The notes under the pieces are model-generated. The model saw nothing but the letters and a program-made list of their open reading frames with translations. It was not told where the DNA came from and ran no database searches. DNA of 64,000 nucleotides from Paenibacillus sp. FSL R7-0204. GTDB lineage: Bacteria; Bacillota; Bacilli; Paenibacillales; Paenibacillaceae. Of this stretch, positions 17,859-27,409 are shown in pieces (position 1 is the stretch's first letter; every line of letters begins with the position of its first letter). The position numbers and the translations under genes were made by a program. Location: NCBI RefSeq assembly GCF_038002225.1, contig NZ_JBBOCA010000001.1, forward strand, positions 4,898,001 to 4,962,000, in the 5' to 3' direction.

Positions 17859-20419
17859 GATTGCTCACCACCCGTAATATAGCTTTCGGCCTCAACCGTC
17901 CGGCCCTCTGCAAGGACTGCGGTCTTATTGTAGTTGACGATGACAGACATCCCGTTACCGTAAGTGCTTTTATAGACACCGTCTGCCAGCTTCTCATGAC
18001 CGGTCAGCCGCTGATGCTGAACGTTCTTCATCACTCCGTTCACTTCGGTGTATATCTCAGCCGCCTGGTCGATCCACTGCTCATAATGGACCGCATACAG
18101 GTTATCGAAGTCGGTATCTTTCACCTTGTAATTAGGCGCATACATCCATTCATAATAGAGGCCGGAGCCATACTCCAGGCTCTTCAGGATATATTGCCTT
18201 GGATTCGTGAACGTGGACAGGTTAAAAGGCTTGCCGGTGTAATTCACATATCCCCGCACCACCATCGGATAGAACGGAATCTCCTCATCCTCCAGCTTGA
18301 ACCGGCTGCTGGACACCGGAGCATCCGTAATGTCAGAGAGATACGGAAGGGCGTAGGCATTCCCGCCGTCCGCGAGAATGCGCATGGACGCTCCGGTGAT
18401 CTTCTCCAGCGACTGGACCGATATCTGTTCGGACGCAGACCGGTCAATCTCCTGGTTCTTGCGGAAATCGCTGTTCAATTGATCGGCCATATCCCTTAGC
18501 GAGATGCCGCCGGTCTGAAACGGCGCTATCTCCTTCAGCGTGGCATCGACATATCCGCCGATCCTGCTTGGCGAAATAATATAGGCTGGGGTAAAGGAAC
18601 GGTCCCGCCGGTTCAAGGCCATATTGTATGGATAGACGGCTGCCGGAATCTCACTGAGCATCCGGGAAGCCTTCTGGTTAATCCGGAAGCCTGAGGTCTG
18701 GTTCGCCCGCAGCAGTGCCACGTCAGGGAAGAGCTCAATGTCTTGCTCCTTGGCGTATGCTGCCAGCCGGTTCAGCCCCTTGCTGCCGCCGATTGCCTTA
18801 TCCACCGACAGCCGGTCCGGCACCTTGTGATCCAGGCCCCGGTTGAACCAACCGGCATATTTCAGCCTGATATTATCAATGCCGCGCTGCTTCATCTGCT
18901 TCAGAATGCTCTCGGCCTCTTCGAAGGTGGTCAGTGCCTCCAGCGATTGATAAGGAATGCCCAGGACATGCTTGGTCTTCGTGATTCCGCCCACCAGCTC
19001 CAGATAGAACGGCGTATTCATAGGTGCTTCTGCGGAAGCGGCCGGTTGTGCCTCAGGCAGTCCGCCATGCTTCGCCAGATAGCTCTGGTAATAACGCGCC
19101 ATGCCCGGATAGGAAGCTTCCTCTCCGCTCAGGAACGCATAACGGACAACGTAATCTGTCTTGGGCGGCTCCTGCTGGAATTTCGGCAGGGTGCGGTTCT
19201 GATCGCTTGACGTCAGGGTAAGATCTCCCTTGGCAATCAGAGTAAAGCTCGGATACACATAGTTGTATCCGTTCAATCTGCCGCTGGTATCTGCGTTGAT
19301 GGTGGCAAGAGAAGCCCCTTGTTCAATAATGCCCAGCATGGCGCCTTCCTCCCGGATCAGGCCGAACACCGGCAGCTTGACCTCCTGCTGCTGCGCATAG
19401 GCATCCGTGGTCTCCATCGTCCCGTCCACACCATACACCGCCTGCTTATAAGCGGGATAACGGGTCTTGCCGTTGTTGAAATGAATCAGCGCTCCTGAGC
19501 CGTCCGGCACCAGGATGGACCCGGAATCCTTGCTCCCTCCGGCACCCAGGAAGCTCAGCAGGGAGATGTCATTCACCGGATAATCCGCAGGATAGCGGAT
19601 ATCCGCTGACGGAACCTTGACGACCAGCTGGTCCCCGTCCAGGGCATATTCAATGGCGAGCTGGAAAATACGCGGCGCAGGCTTGGTCTGGCTGAGGTTG
19701 TTCTCGGCGATATCCTGCTGCAGATCCTCCTCGGTATATCCCGCCTTCTCGAAGCCCTTCAGCGTCCGCTCCAGCTGAAGCCCCTTCAGCGCTTCATCGT
19801 TTCGCGTATAGACTCCGTTCTCCTCATCGAAGGTGTAGGCAATTTTCATCGTCCGCTGCCCGGTCTTATCCATCTTGCTCATGATCTTCTCCTCGAACCG
19901 CTCCTTGCCCATCTTCATCGGCAGGTCCTCCGCTGTTGCAGCGGTCGTTCCGAACTGGTAGAAGACCTTGACGCCCTCAGGCGTCAGTTCCAGCTTCATT
20001 TGCTTATGGGCCACGCTGTCCGTATATGAATTCACAGAGCTGACCTGACCCAGGTTGTTATAGAAATCCAGCTTGAGCTGCGCGGACAGCAGGTCTTTAT
20101 TATCCCCGCTGGCCTTGGCATCCGCTTCACGGTCCAGCGGGTTGCTGTACCAGACCGTCCCGTCCGACAGATTCTTGACGGCGATCCCTCCGGTAGCTTC
20201 ATCCATGAACAGGCGGAGCTGCGCGTTCTCGAGCACACCTGTCATCCCGCTCACCCCAGTATCAGTGAAGGCAGATTTCAGCGCGCTCCCTTCCGTAAAG
20301 GACACTTCAAGATTCGGTTCATGCCCGCTGGCCTGGCTGTCTGAACTTGATGCCGAACAGCCAGCCAGCACACTCATACTGAAGAGAATCGAGAGCAGCA
20401 TGATTAACGGCTTCCTCAT
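17855..20419 (-). CDS. Large lipoprotein of the DUF5696 type, function unknown
   Basis: 854 residues from an ATG behind GGAGGAGG; an in-frame extension to 20704 runs back through the preceding gene and is not used. Lipobox VLAGC (Cys21) places it on the outer membrane face. Residues to about 430 look like beta-rich domains (VKNLSDGTVWYSNPLDREA, LVPDGSGALIHFNNG). About 440-700 alternate strands and helices in the manner of a (beta/alpha)8 barrel, with DNIRLKYAGWFNRG and ELFPDVALLRANQ, as in polysaccharide-acting enzymes. I recognise it only as a DUF5696-like family. It sits between the Yip1-like gene and a permease, so a role in handling a glycan before import is inferred. Confidence 0.8.
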   Translation of the reverse strand: MRKPLIMLLSILFSMSVLAGCSASSSDSQASGHEPNLEVSFTEGSALKSAFTDTGVSGMTGVLENAQLRLFMDEATGGIAVKNLSDGTVWYSNPLDREADAKASGDNKDLLSAQLKLDFYNNLGQVSSVNSYTDSVAHKQMKLELTPEGVKVFYQFGTTAATAEDLPMKMGKERFEEKIMSKMDKTGQRTMKIAYTFDEENGVYTRNDEALKGLQLERTLKGFEKAGYTEEDLQQDIAENNLSQTKPAPRIFQLAIEYALDGDQLVVKVPSADIRYPADYPVNDISLLSFLGAGGSKDSGSILVPDGSGALIHFNNGKTRYPAYKQAVYGVDGTMETTDAYAQQQEVKLPVFGLIREEGAMLGIIEQGASLATINADTSGRLNGYNYVYPSFTLIAKGDLTLTSSDQNRTLPKFQQEPPKTDYVVRYAFLSGEEASYPGMARYYQSYLAKHGGLPEAQPAASAEAPMNTPFYLELVGGITKTKHVLGIPYQSLEALTTFEEAESILKQMKQRGIDNIRLKYAGWFNRGLDHKVPDRLSVDKAIGGSKGLNRLAAYAKEQDIELFPDVALLRANQTSGFRINQKASRMLSEIPAAVYPYNMALNRRDRSFTPAYIISPSRIGGYVDATLKEIAPFQTGGISLRDMADQLNSDFRKNQEIDRSASEQISVQSLEKITGASMRILADGGNAYALPYLSDITDAPVSSSRFKLEDEEIPFYPMVVRGYVNYTGKPFNLSTFTNPRQYILKSLEYGSGLYYEWMYAPNYKVKDTDFDNLYAVHYEQWIDQAAEIYTEVNGVMKNVQHQRLTGHEKLADGVYKSTYGNGMSVIVNYNKTAVLAEGRTVEAESYITGGEQS

Positions 20420-20433
20420 TCCCGGTCCTCCTC

Positions 20434-21060
20434 CTATCTCCTCAAGACAATTTCTTGGTATATGGTCGAGACGAATGCAATCATCTGCTGAACCAGACTG
20501 AAGAACAGCAGGGTCAGGAAAGCCATGAAGGCCATAGCGAGCAGCGTCAGCAGAATCGTCCCGATCGTTTTGGACGGGGAGAACTGATGAACGGTCATAA
20601 TGCCCACATACAGCAGCAGTCCCGACCAGAGGATGGCAAAGTTTTTGAAAAAGTAATAAAAAGAGCTCTCCTGGGCCGAGATGAAATTGCTGATCCAGAT
20701 CCATGGGAAATTAATCAGCACGATCGGAAGCAGTGCGAAGCAGGTGGTAATAAAAATCTCCACGAACTTCCCCTCCCCGTCCATCAGCGTGGTCAGCGAC
20801 CAGTTCGCCACACACCAGAACAGAACAGGAACCAGCACATAGACCGCTTCCAGCAGGCTGTTCAGATACCGCGGATTATTCATGTTTACCAGGAATCCGC
20901 TGTATTGATCGCCCAGAACATTCGTCAGAATCAGCATAAACAGAATGCCGAAGGAGATGATCAGACTGGTTTTTTGACTGCGTTCATATTTGAGGTCCCA
21001 GTATCCGTTGAACGGATGAACCATCACATACAGCGGATGTTGCAGCGCTTCTCTGTTCAA
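20434..21060 (-). CDS. Yip1-like multi-pass membrane protein
   Basis: About 208 residues. A cytoplasmic start with HPLYVMVHPFNGYWDLKYE is followed by about five hydrophobic segments, as in Yip1-domain proteins. I choose a TTG at 21060 that overlaps the stop of the NHL gene (TTGA) and lies 5 nt after GGTGGAG. An in-frame ATG at 21117 would overlap the NHL gene by 61 nt and add a polar segment. Bacterial Yip1 proteins have no settled function. Fixed between an NHL/TPR protein and a large lipoprotein, it may be part of a membrane complex with the importers. Confidence 0.82.
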   Translation of the reverse strand: MNREALQHPLYVMVHPFNGYWDLKYERSQKTSLIISFGILFMLILTNVLGDQYSGFLVNMNNPRYLNSLLEAVYVLVPVLFWCVANWSLTTLMDGEGKFVEIFITTCFALLPIVLINFPWIWISNFISAQESSFYYFFKNFAILWSGLLLYVGIMTVHQFSPSKTIGTILLTLLAMAFMAFLTLLFFSLVQQMIAFVSTIYQEIVLRR

Positions 21061-22523
21061 TGGAGCTCCACCTTCTTTCTGGCCTTCATTTTCCGGTACA
21101 TTCTCAGGCCCAGCCATAGGGCTAACAGTGCGATCAGAGCCGTCATAATGGTGGAGAAATGTCCCCGAAGCACTTCTTTACGGTAGAGCAGGAACGCTTT
21201 GGAATAGTTGGTCCGGTCCATGCTGCGCTCGAAATACTCCGCCGATTCCTTGTACTCGCCTTGCCGCAGATACGCCTTGCCTATACCCGCATATGCATAT
21301 TCCATATTCGCATTCAAGTTGACGACCTTGCTGAACTCCTGGGAGGCCAGCTCCTCATCACCGTTATAGTAGCTGCGTACTGCACTGTTCAGCGTTCTTC
21401 CGTACTCTGTGGTCTGGAATACCGTAATCTCACCCAGTGCCTGGTCCAGCACCAGAATATCGTCACCGCTATGCTCAATGGCAACCGGAGTGTTGAATTC
21501 GCCCAGACGGTTACCGATTCCGCCGAAAATGTACAGCAGATAGCCGTCCCCGTTGTACGTGAACACCCGGCCCCGGCTGGCATCCAGCACTGCGTATATT
21601 TCACTGTCGCTCACATCAATATCCACGAGCCGCGGGGCACCGCCTGAGCGCGTGGAGTAGAGCAGATCACCGCTGGGCTTGTAATAGCCCTCTCTCCGCA
21701 GAATATCTGCTCCCTGCGCATTCAGCTTCTTGATCGGGTCCCCGTAATCGTCACCGTTGGTAGCGTACAGAAAGCCTTCGTCATTAATGTCCAGATTCGT
21801 GAACTCGGTTGGCGTATACATGACCATCTGCTCGCGCTGCGCCTTGGTGGAGATCGATTTCCAGAAATACTCCACCGCATCGACATGCACCCGGTTCGCG
21901 CCAATGAACGATTTGAACACACCATCCGCCCCGAATTCCATGAATCCGTCGAAGACGCCGGCTGACATCACATAGATGCGGTCCGCCTTGTCTACAGCAA
22001 CACGGACAGGCTGAAATTCAAAGTTCGCCTGCAATAGCTCGGACTTCGGGGCTTCAATGATCCCCACAGCCTTGAAGCTGCTGTCGAGATGGACGATACG
22101 CTTATTGCCCGTATCCGCGACATATACTTCCTTCTGCTGCGTCACATAGATACCCTGCGGATTGTTGAACTTCTCCGCCTTCCCCTTGAACTGGAATGCG
22201 TCTACCGCCTTGACGGATTTGTAGTCCTGATCCAGTATTACAAACCGGTTATTTCCGCTATCCAGAACATAGATCTGCTTATCCGCCGTAACCTGAATAT
22301 CCTGCGGATTGTTGAATGGGCCCGCACCGGAGCTGGCACCCGTGATGAGCTTAGTAGCCTCGTAGGCGGACGGAGCCGCCACCGCATTCCCCCAGTATGA
22401 ATAATTGTAGGAAGGGGCTGCGCTCTCTGCCAGGGCCAGCTCTCCGCCAAGCCCCAGACTGACCAGGCAGCACAAGGCCAGCAGACCGGTTCTCAGTTTC
22501 TTTATCCTTGCGACCATTGTCAC
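21057..22523 (-). CDS. NHL-repeat beta-propeller protein with TPR and C-terminal membrane helix
   Basis: 488 residues. A signal peptide (to about 32, ending ALA) precedes an NHL-type propeller at about 60-385 with recurring motifs such as FNNPQDIQVTADKQIYVLDS, FNNPQGIYVTQQKEVYVADT and TPVAIEHSGDDILVLDQ. A TPR-like pair (YAYAGIGKAYLRQGEYKESA) lies at about 395-435 and a membrane helix near 456-476, ending in a Lys/Arg-rich tail. It should therefore stand outside the cell, anchored at its C-terminus. It is the fifth gene of the operon, starting 12 nt after a permease. A scaffold or sugar-binding role is inferred. GTG 22523 or ATG 22517 may be the start. Confidence 0.85.
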   Translation of the reverse strand: MTMVARIKKLRTGLLALCCLVSLGLGGELALAESAAPSYNYSYWGNAVAAPSAYEATKLITGASSGAGPFNNPQDIQVTADKQIYVLDSGNNRFVILDQDYKSVKAVDAFQFKGKAEKFNNPQGIYVTQQKEVYVADTGNKRIVHLDSSFKAVGIIEAPKSELLQANFEFQPVRVAVDKADRIYVMSAGVFDGFMEFGADGVFKSFIGANRVHVDAVEYFWKSISTKAQREQMVMYTPTEFTNLDINDEGFLYATNGDDYGDPIKKLNAQGADILRREGYYKPSGDLLYSTRSGGAPRLVDIDVSDSEIYAVLDASRGRVFTYNGDGYLLYIFGGIGNRLGEFNTPVAIEHSGDDILVLDQALGEITVFQTTEYGRTLNSAVRSYYNGDEELASQEFSKVVNLNANMEYAYAGIGKAYLRQGEYKESAEYFERSMDRTNYSKAFLLYRKEVLRGHFSTIMTALIALLALWLGLRMYRKMKARKKVELH

Positions 22524-22535
22524 CGTTCCTCCTCT

Positions 22536-23417
22536 CTACTCTTTCATACCGGATGTGGCCATCGTCTGGATGACACTGCTCTGTGAAATAATGAACAACA
22601 GAATCGGCACGGTCATCAGCAGCAGAGCGACTGCCGCTCCGACCCCGGCACGCGCAATCCCGCCTTGGATGACCTGGCTGAGTGCGTAGTGAAGTGTCTT
22701 CAGGTTCTCACTGTAGATGAAGCTTCCTCCATCGGTACCCCACAGCGCCGGAAATTGCAGAATCATCAGCGTCAGCCAGGCCGGCTTCACATTCGGCATT
22801 ACGATTTGCCAGAACACGCGGTACTCGTTCGCACCGTCGATTTTGGCCGCCTCAATCAGTGCATCCGGGATCTGCTCCATGAACTGCTTCATCAGGAACA
22901 AACCTAGCGAGAAGGCCAGTGACGGCACGATAATCGCCGCTTGGGTATTGATCCACCCCAGCTGTGACATGACCAGATAGTTCGGTATTGCCGTAACATG
23001 CGGCGAGAACATCAGGGACAGCACTACAATTTTGAACAGGACGCTTGAGCCCGGGAATTTGAACTTGGCCAGCGGATACGCCGCTGCCGACGCCAGCAGG
23101 ATATGTCCTGCGGTTCCTACCAGTGTGATCAGCAGTGTATTCGCAATGTATCTGGTGAACGGCACCCAGGAATTGCCCATGATCACCATCAGATCGGTGA
23201 AGTTCTCCAGCGTCGGGTTCCGCACCAGGAATCTCGGCGGGAAGATGAACAGCTCATCCAGCGGCTTAAAGGCATTGTTCACCGTGTAGATCAGCGGAAG
23301 AACCATGAACGCACCGAAGCCCAGCAGCAGGCCGAAGAGCATAAAGCTGACAGCAAAGGACCGGTTCAGTCTTTTTTGAGGGCGAAGGGCCCCTATCACT
23401 CTTGAATACAGGGTCAT
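22536..23417 (-). CDS. Carbohydrate ABC permease, MalG type (CUT1)
   Basis: 293 residues and six membrane segments. The EAA loop is EAAKIDGANEYRVFWQIVMP near 190-209. Its ATG overlaps the stop of the partner permease by 4 nt (ATGA), so the two are translationally coupled. The C-terminus ends ...SSVIQTMATSGMKE, as in MalG-class proteins that act with SBP family 1 lipoproteins. It forms the first of two permease pairs in this operon. Confidence 0.93.
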   Translation of the reverse strand: MTLYSRVIGALRPQKRLNRSFAVSFMLFGLLLGFGAFMVLPLIYTVNNAFKPLDELFIFPPRFLVRNPTLENFTDLMVIMGNSWVPFTRYIANTLLITLVGTAGHILLASAAAYPLAKFKFPGSSVLFKIVVLSLMFSPHVTAIPNYLVMSQLGWINTQAAIIVPSLAFSLGLFLMKQFMEQIPDALIEAAKIDGANEYRVFWQIVMPNVKPAWLTLMILQFPALWGTDGGSFIYSENLKTLHYALSQVIQGGIARAGVGAAVALLLMTVPILLFIISQSSVIQTMATSGMKE

Positions 23418-24379
23418 TCACCCACCTTTCTGAGCAGCTTCTGGGTCATCATGTTAGTTCCGAGCATAATTGCGAAGAGAATGGTAGCAATAGCAGAGGC
23501 ATAGCCCATCTCAAAGCGCAGTGTCCCGTAATCCATCAGATGCGTTACCACCGTATGTCCCGCATAGTTGACGCTCGGGAAGCCAGCAAGTGCAATGGAA
23601 ACCTCAGCCACCGCGAAGGAGGCGGTAATCTGCATGACCGCGCCGAACATCAGCTGCGGACGCATGGACGGCAATGTAATGAACCACAGCTCCTGCCAGC
23701 GGTTCCTGATCCCGTCCATCGCTCCCGCCTCGAACAGCGTCTGGTCCACGGTCTGAAGTCCGGCGATGAACGCCAGGAAGCTTGTGCCGAGACTCAGCCA
23801 GAGCTGCACAATAATGACAATGGCGAGAATGTACTTCTCGTTCTGCAGCCATTGAATCGGCTCCAGCAGCACCCCGATCTTCATCAGGAAACCGTTGAGA
23901 TAACCATAGCTGTCTCCCGAGAAGACGATCAGCCATATGAAGAACACATTGCCCGAGATGGAAGGCGCATAGAAGACCAGCGTCATCAGCGACCGGACAA
24001 AGGGCGACAGCTCATTGATCAGCCAGGCGAACAGGAAGCATGCAATATAGCTTAACGGGCCTGTGATGACAGCGAACAGAAAGGTGTTCTTCAGCGCGAT
24101 CATGAACACATCATCGCCCAGCAGCAGCCTGGAATAGTTCTCCCAGCCTATGAATCTCGGCGTCTCCAGCATATTGAAGTAGAAGAAGCTCAGCCCGAAG
24201 GAGACGACCACCGGGATCACCGTGAACAGGAAGAAGATGATCATATAGGGACTCATCATGAAATAATAATGCTTGCTCTTCTTGATATCTTTCCATAGTT
24301 GCGCCAGGCGGGATTCCTTGAGCGGACCGCCAGCCAGCCCTTGCAAGGCTGGTTCAGTGGTATTGTGTATTTGTACCAT
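23414..24379 (-). CDS. Carbohydrate ABC permease, MalF type (CUT1)
   Basis: 321 residues, six hydrophobic segments after a cytoplasmic start of about 35 residues. The EAA-type loop reads FEAGAMDGIRNRWQELWFI. It begins 18 nt after the large fusion binding protein and overlaps its MalG-type partner by ATGA. An in-frame sugar substrate call is not possible from sequence; position in an operon with a GH10 xylanase suggests xylan-derived oligosaccharides. Confidence 0.93.
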   Translation of the reverse strand: MVQIHNTTEPALQGLAGGPLKESRLAQLWKDIKKSKHYYFMMSPYMIIFFLFTVIPVVVSFGLSFFYFNMLETPRFIGWENYSRLLLGDDVFMIALKNTFLFAVITGPLSYIACFLFAWLINELSPFVRSLMTLVFYAPSISGNVFFIWLIVFSGDSYGYLNGFLMKIGVLLEPIQWLQNEKYILAIVIIVQLWLSLGTSFLAFIAGLQTVDQTLFEAGAMDGIRNRWQELWFITLPSMRPQLMFGAVMQITASFAVAEVSIALAGFPSVNYAGHTVVTHLMDYGTLRFEMGYASAIATILFAIMLGTNMMTQKLLRKVGE

Positions 24380-24397
24380 CAGCTTGCAGCCTCCAAC

Positions 24398-27292
24398 CTA
24401 ATACGGAAGTTTGAATTCCTTCCGTTTGATCTGAATTTCATCGTTAATGTAGATCAGATAATCCGACAGGGCTTCACGCGGATTCACCTTCCCGTTGACC
24501 ACCTTGCGGAACGCATTGTCCAGATGCCGGCCTGTGAAGTACCCGCCCGGAACCTGAGGGTTACCCTTCACCCATTGCCACTGGCTCTCCAGCTCCTTGT
24601 AATCCTTCACCGGCCACGGCAGCTCCTCCAGCGCTTCAATGTTCGCGGTCGGATAACGTGCCGCCGCGCCCATCAGCCCTTCCATTTCCCGGCCGTACTG
24701 GACCTGCGTGTCCTTGTCTGTCCACCACTTCATGAATTCCCAGGACGAATCCTTGTCCTTGGCATTCTCCAGCAGCATGACGCCGGTTGTATGGCTGGCC
24801 ACGCTATGGTCCACCGTGCCGTCCGCCTGCTTCGTTCCCGGCACCACTGTGAATTCCCACAAATTACGGATTTCCGGCGCCATTACCGTCAGGCTGTTAT
24901 AGATGGTATAATCGGCAATCCCGATCGGGATCTCGCCTGTACGGAAGCGGTTCGGAAAGTCCACCTTCACCGGGAACTTATAATTGGTATAGAACTGGGT
25001 CCACTTGTTAAATTCACTCATGGAGGTCTCCGAGTTCAGCGCGCTTCGCTTCTGGTCATCTGTGTAGAGCTGCCCGCCGTTCTGATAGAGCAGCATGGTG
25101 AAGGCCGCATTGGGCACCAGCGTCGCGTTGTTCAGTGTATCCTCCAGCGGAAGATAGAACTCCAGATTATGTCTCTGCAGAACAGAGACCACATTGTAGA
25201 CTTCCTCCCACGTAGCAGGCGGCTCCAGGCCAAGCTCCTGCAGAATATCCTTCCGGTAAAAAAGCATCGGGAAGATCTGCTGCTCAGGCAGCCCGTAGAC
25301 ACTTCCGTTGTACTTATAAGGCGTAAGCGCACTGTCCCGGAAGCGTTCAGCCACTTCTTTGAAGTCGGCGAACTGGGACAGATCGGCCGATGCTTTGCGC
25401 ATCGCATAGTTCACTGGAAGGTCCTCGCCAATCTGCATGGCTACATCCGGCCCTTCGCCCGCCAGGGTTGCCGGCAGCAGAATGTTCGGAGGTACCAGCC
25501 GCAGCGCCACGGAGATGCCCGTATCCGGTGTAAAGGTATCGTCAATCATGCTCTTCATCACTTGAGCCTGATCCCGGCCGGTCGAAATCCAGACCGTAAT
25601 CGCCTTCTGGTTCTTCGTCACGTTACCGATACTGTCGTAGTCTTCGGTATACGAGGCTCCATAGGCTCTCAGCTCATGCTTCAGCTTCTGGAGGAAGGTC
25701 GCCTGTGCAGACGGAAGGGGCTTATCCGGCGCCGAGACCACCAGCGAATCCAGTGTTAGCGGCTGTTCCCGCACGCTAAGAATCCAGGTCCCCAGACCGC
25801 CGACATTTGTCTTGAAGGAGACCAGCCGTTTGGCTACCGTATCCGGGTGTTTAGCCATATCTTCCAGCTGGGTGACCATCGAGTACAGCACTGATACCTT
25901 ATCGCTGCGTTCTCCGGTGGCCTGCTCCAGATATTCGCCGACACTGCGGATTATCTCCGCTTGCTCCCGGAATACCTTGGTCATCTCCGGTATCCGTTTC
26001 TCCAGCTGATAGTCGCGGAACTTATCCGGGTTATTGGAGGTAATCGCCAGAATATTGCGGTACATTTCATTCAAGGTCAGGACACTGGACTGGATGGTGC
26101 GGACCAGCGGCGCGATATCGCCCAGGGTCACGGTCAGTCTCAGCTTGTGCGTCCCTTGTGTAAGATGGAACAGGTAAGGCTCTTCCCCGCCGAGTACATT
26201 CATCTGCCAGCCGGGAGAGTAATTGAAGCGGATCTGCTTCATCTCGGTGAACGGATATTCACCGTCAATGGTCAGGCTGCGGTTGGCATAGACGCCCCGG
26301 AGCTGATTCTGCTTCTCCTTGAGCGCTATCCGGTACAGACCTTCTTCAGGGACATCAATCTCCCATTCGATCCATTGCCCCGGAAGCTTCCAGTTCACCC
26401 CGCCGATGGTGTTGATCCTTAAATTTGAGACGGCATAAGGAACCACTGCCGGGCTGGAGCGGTCGGATAACGGGTATAAGGTCGGTGAGGATTTGGCGGA
26501 TGCCGCTTCGGCCTGGACCTCGATATAAGGCTCTTTTACCGGCTGAAGGCCCTTAGTCTCATACTGCTGCTTAGCCTCTGCGTAAGACTGCACTGTCCGG
26601 TCCTGGAACAGCTCAATATAATCAATGGCCATCGGCTCACGGAGCGCGGTCAGCGACAGGGTCTGGTTTCCCTGCTCCAGATAGAAGGCATATGGCTCCT
26701 CATAGAAGCCTTCACTGTCCGCAATGACCGTGGACTGCCACACCGGCTGCTCCACCTGTCTGGGGCGCAGATCATTGCCGCGGTCATCCTGCTTAATGAC
26801 CTCTTCACGGTTCCCCCAGACCCGGTCGAAGAGCAAGGTATCCGCTCCCTTGAAGGGCACCTGCCCGTTAATGGAGAGGGAACGCTCAACCGACGAGCTT
26901 TTACCTTCCACCGGATAATAATGAACCCGGAGGTTATACAGACCGGATTCCGGAACCGGCACCTCCCAAGAGATGGTTCCCGATTCCGGAGTAATGACTG
27001 CTGTTCCGTCAAGCCCCTCGAATTGCTGCTTCACCTCAAAGGCATCTCCGCTGCCAGGGGAATACATCTCCCCTTCGATGCGGATCTCCCGGTCAGGGCG
27101 CGGAGCGTCCCCGTGTTGCTTCAGATAGGCTTCATAGCTGCCTTCTGCGGCGTCCTGCGCGGCTGCCGTGAACTTGCCTTCTGCGGGAGAGTCGGAATGC
27201 ACAGGCTGCCCCGAGGAATTAAATATCCAGATCGTCCCGGCCAGCAGGACAACAACCAATATAATCGCTATGTTCCTGATTCGAATATTCAA
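24398..27292 (-). CDS. Membrane-anchored solute-binding protein fused to N-terminal carbohydrate-binding-like modules
   Basis: 964 residues, about twice the size of a normal SBP. A hydrophobic helix at about 7-25 (IAIILVVVLLAGTIWIF) has no lipobox Cys, so it probably stays as a membrane anchor. Two beta-sandwich modules follow at about 70-240 and 290-400 (ISWEVPVPESGLYNLRVHYY; QWIEWEIDVPEEGLYRIALK), resembling carbohydrate-binding modules. A helical segment leads to an SBP family 1 domain from about 560 to the end (AITVWISTGRDQAQVMKSMI, GPDVAMQIGEDL). The TTG start has GGGGAGGAG 4 nt upstream. It is the second binding protein in the operon and lies just before a permease pair. Confidence 0.87.
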   Translation of the reverse strand: MNIRIRNIAIILVVVLLAGTIWIFNSSGQPVHSDSPAEGKFTAAAQDAAEGSYEAYLKQHGDAPRPDREIRIEGEMYSPGSGDAFEVKQQFEGLDGTAVITPESGTISWEVPVPESGLYNLRVHYYPVEGKSSSVERSLSINGQVPFKGADTLLFDRVWGNREEVIKQDDRGNDLRPRQVEQPVWQSTVIADSEGFYEEPYAFYLEQGNQTLSLTALREPMAIDYIELFQDRTVQSYAEAKQQYETKGLQPVKEPYIEVQAEAASAKSSPTLYPLSDRSSPAVVPYAVSNLRINTIGGVNWKLPGQWIEWEIDVPEEGLYRIALKEKQNQLRGVYANRSLTIDGEYPFTEMKQIRFNYSPGWQMNVLGGEEPYLFHLTQGTHKLRLTVTLGDIAPLVRTIQSSVLTLNEMYRNILAITSNNPDKFRDYQLEKRIPEMTKVFREQAEIIRSVGEYLEQATGERSDKVSVLYSMVTQLEDMAKHPDTVAKRLVSFKTNVGGLGTWILSVREQPLTLDSLVVSAPDKPLPSAQATFLQKLKHELRAYGASYTEDYDSIGNVTKNQKAITVWISTGRDQAQVMKSMIDDTFTPDTGISVALRLVPPNILLPATLAGEGPDVAMQIGEDLPVNYAMRKASADLSQFADFKEVAERFRDSALTPYKYNGSVYGLPEQQIFPMLFYRKDILQELGLEPPATWEEVYNVVSVLQRHNLEFYLPLEDTLNNATLVPNAAFTMLLYQNGGQLYTDDQKRSALNSETSMSEFNKWTQFYTNYKFPVKVDFPNRFRTGEIPIGIADYTIYNSLTVMAPEIRNLWEFTVVPGTKQADGTVDHSVASHTTGVMLLENAKDKDSSWEFMKWWTDKDTQVQYGREMEGLMGAAARYPTANIEALEELPWPVKDYKELESQWQWVKGNPQVPGGYFTGRHLDNAFRKVVNGKVNPREALSDYLIYINDEIQIKRKEFKLPY

Positions 27293-27364
27293 CGTACTCC
27301 TCCCCTTAAGCGATGGATCATAAGTTGGTATATTTCAAGCTCCAGCTTAATTTCAGCAAGAATG

Positions 27365-27395
27365 GGAACAACAGTCCGCGGGGGACTGTTGTTCC
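27365..27395 (-). promoter_or_regulatory. Perfect 13-bp hairpin after the first binding-protein gene
   Basis: GGAACAACAGTCC pairs exactly with GGACTGTTGTTCC around a five-base loop. There is no U-run on the minus strand, so it is more likely to protect the binding-protein mRNA 3' end or partly reduce read-through than to terminate fully. It lies 14 nt past the stop codon. Confidence 0.75.
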
Positions 27396-27409
27396 ATGCG
27401 GGTATCCGT

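Noticed and set aside
20420-20704. N-terminal extension of the DUF5696-like protein
   Set aside because: These 95 residues overlap the Yip1-like gene in another frame; the ATG at 20419 has a strong ribosome site and starts a signal peptide with lipobox.
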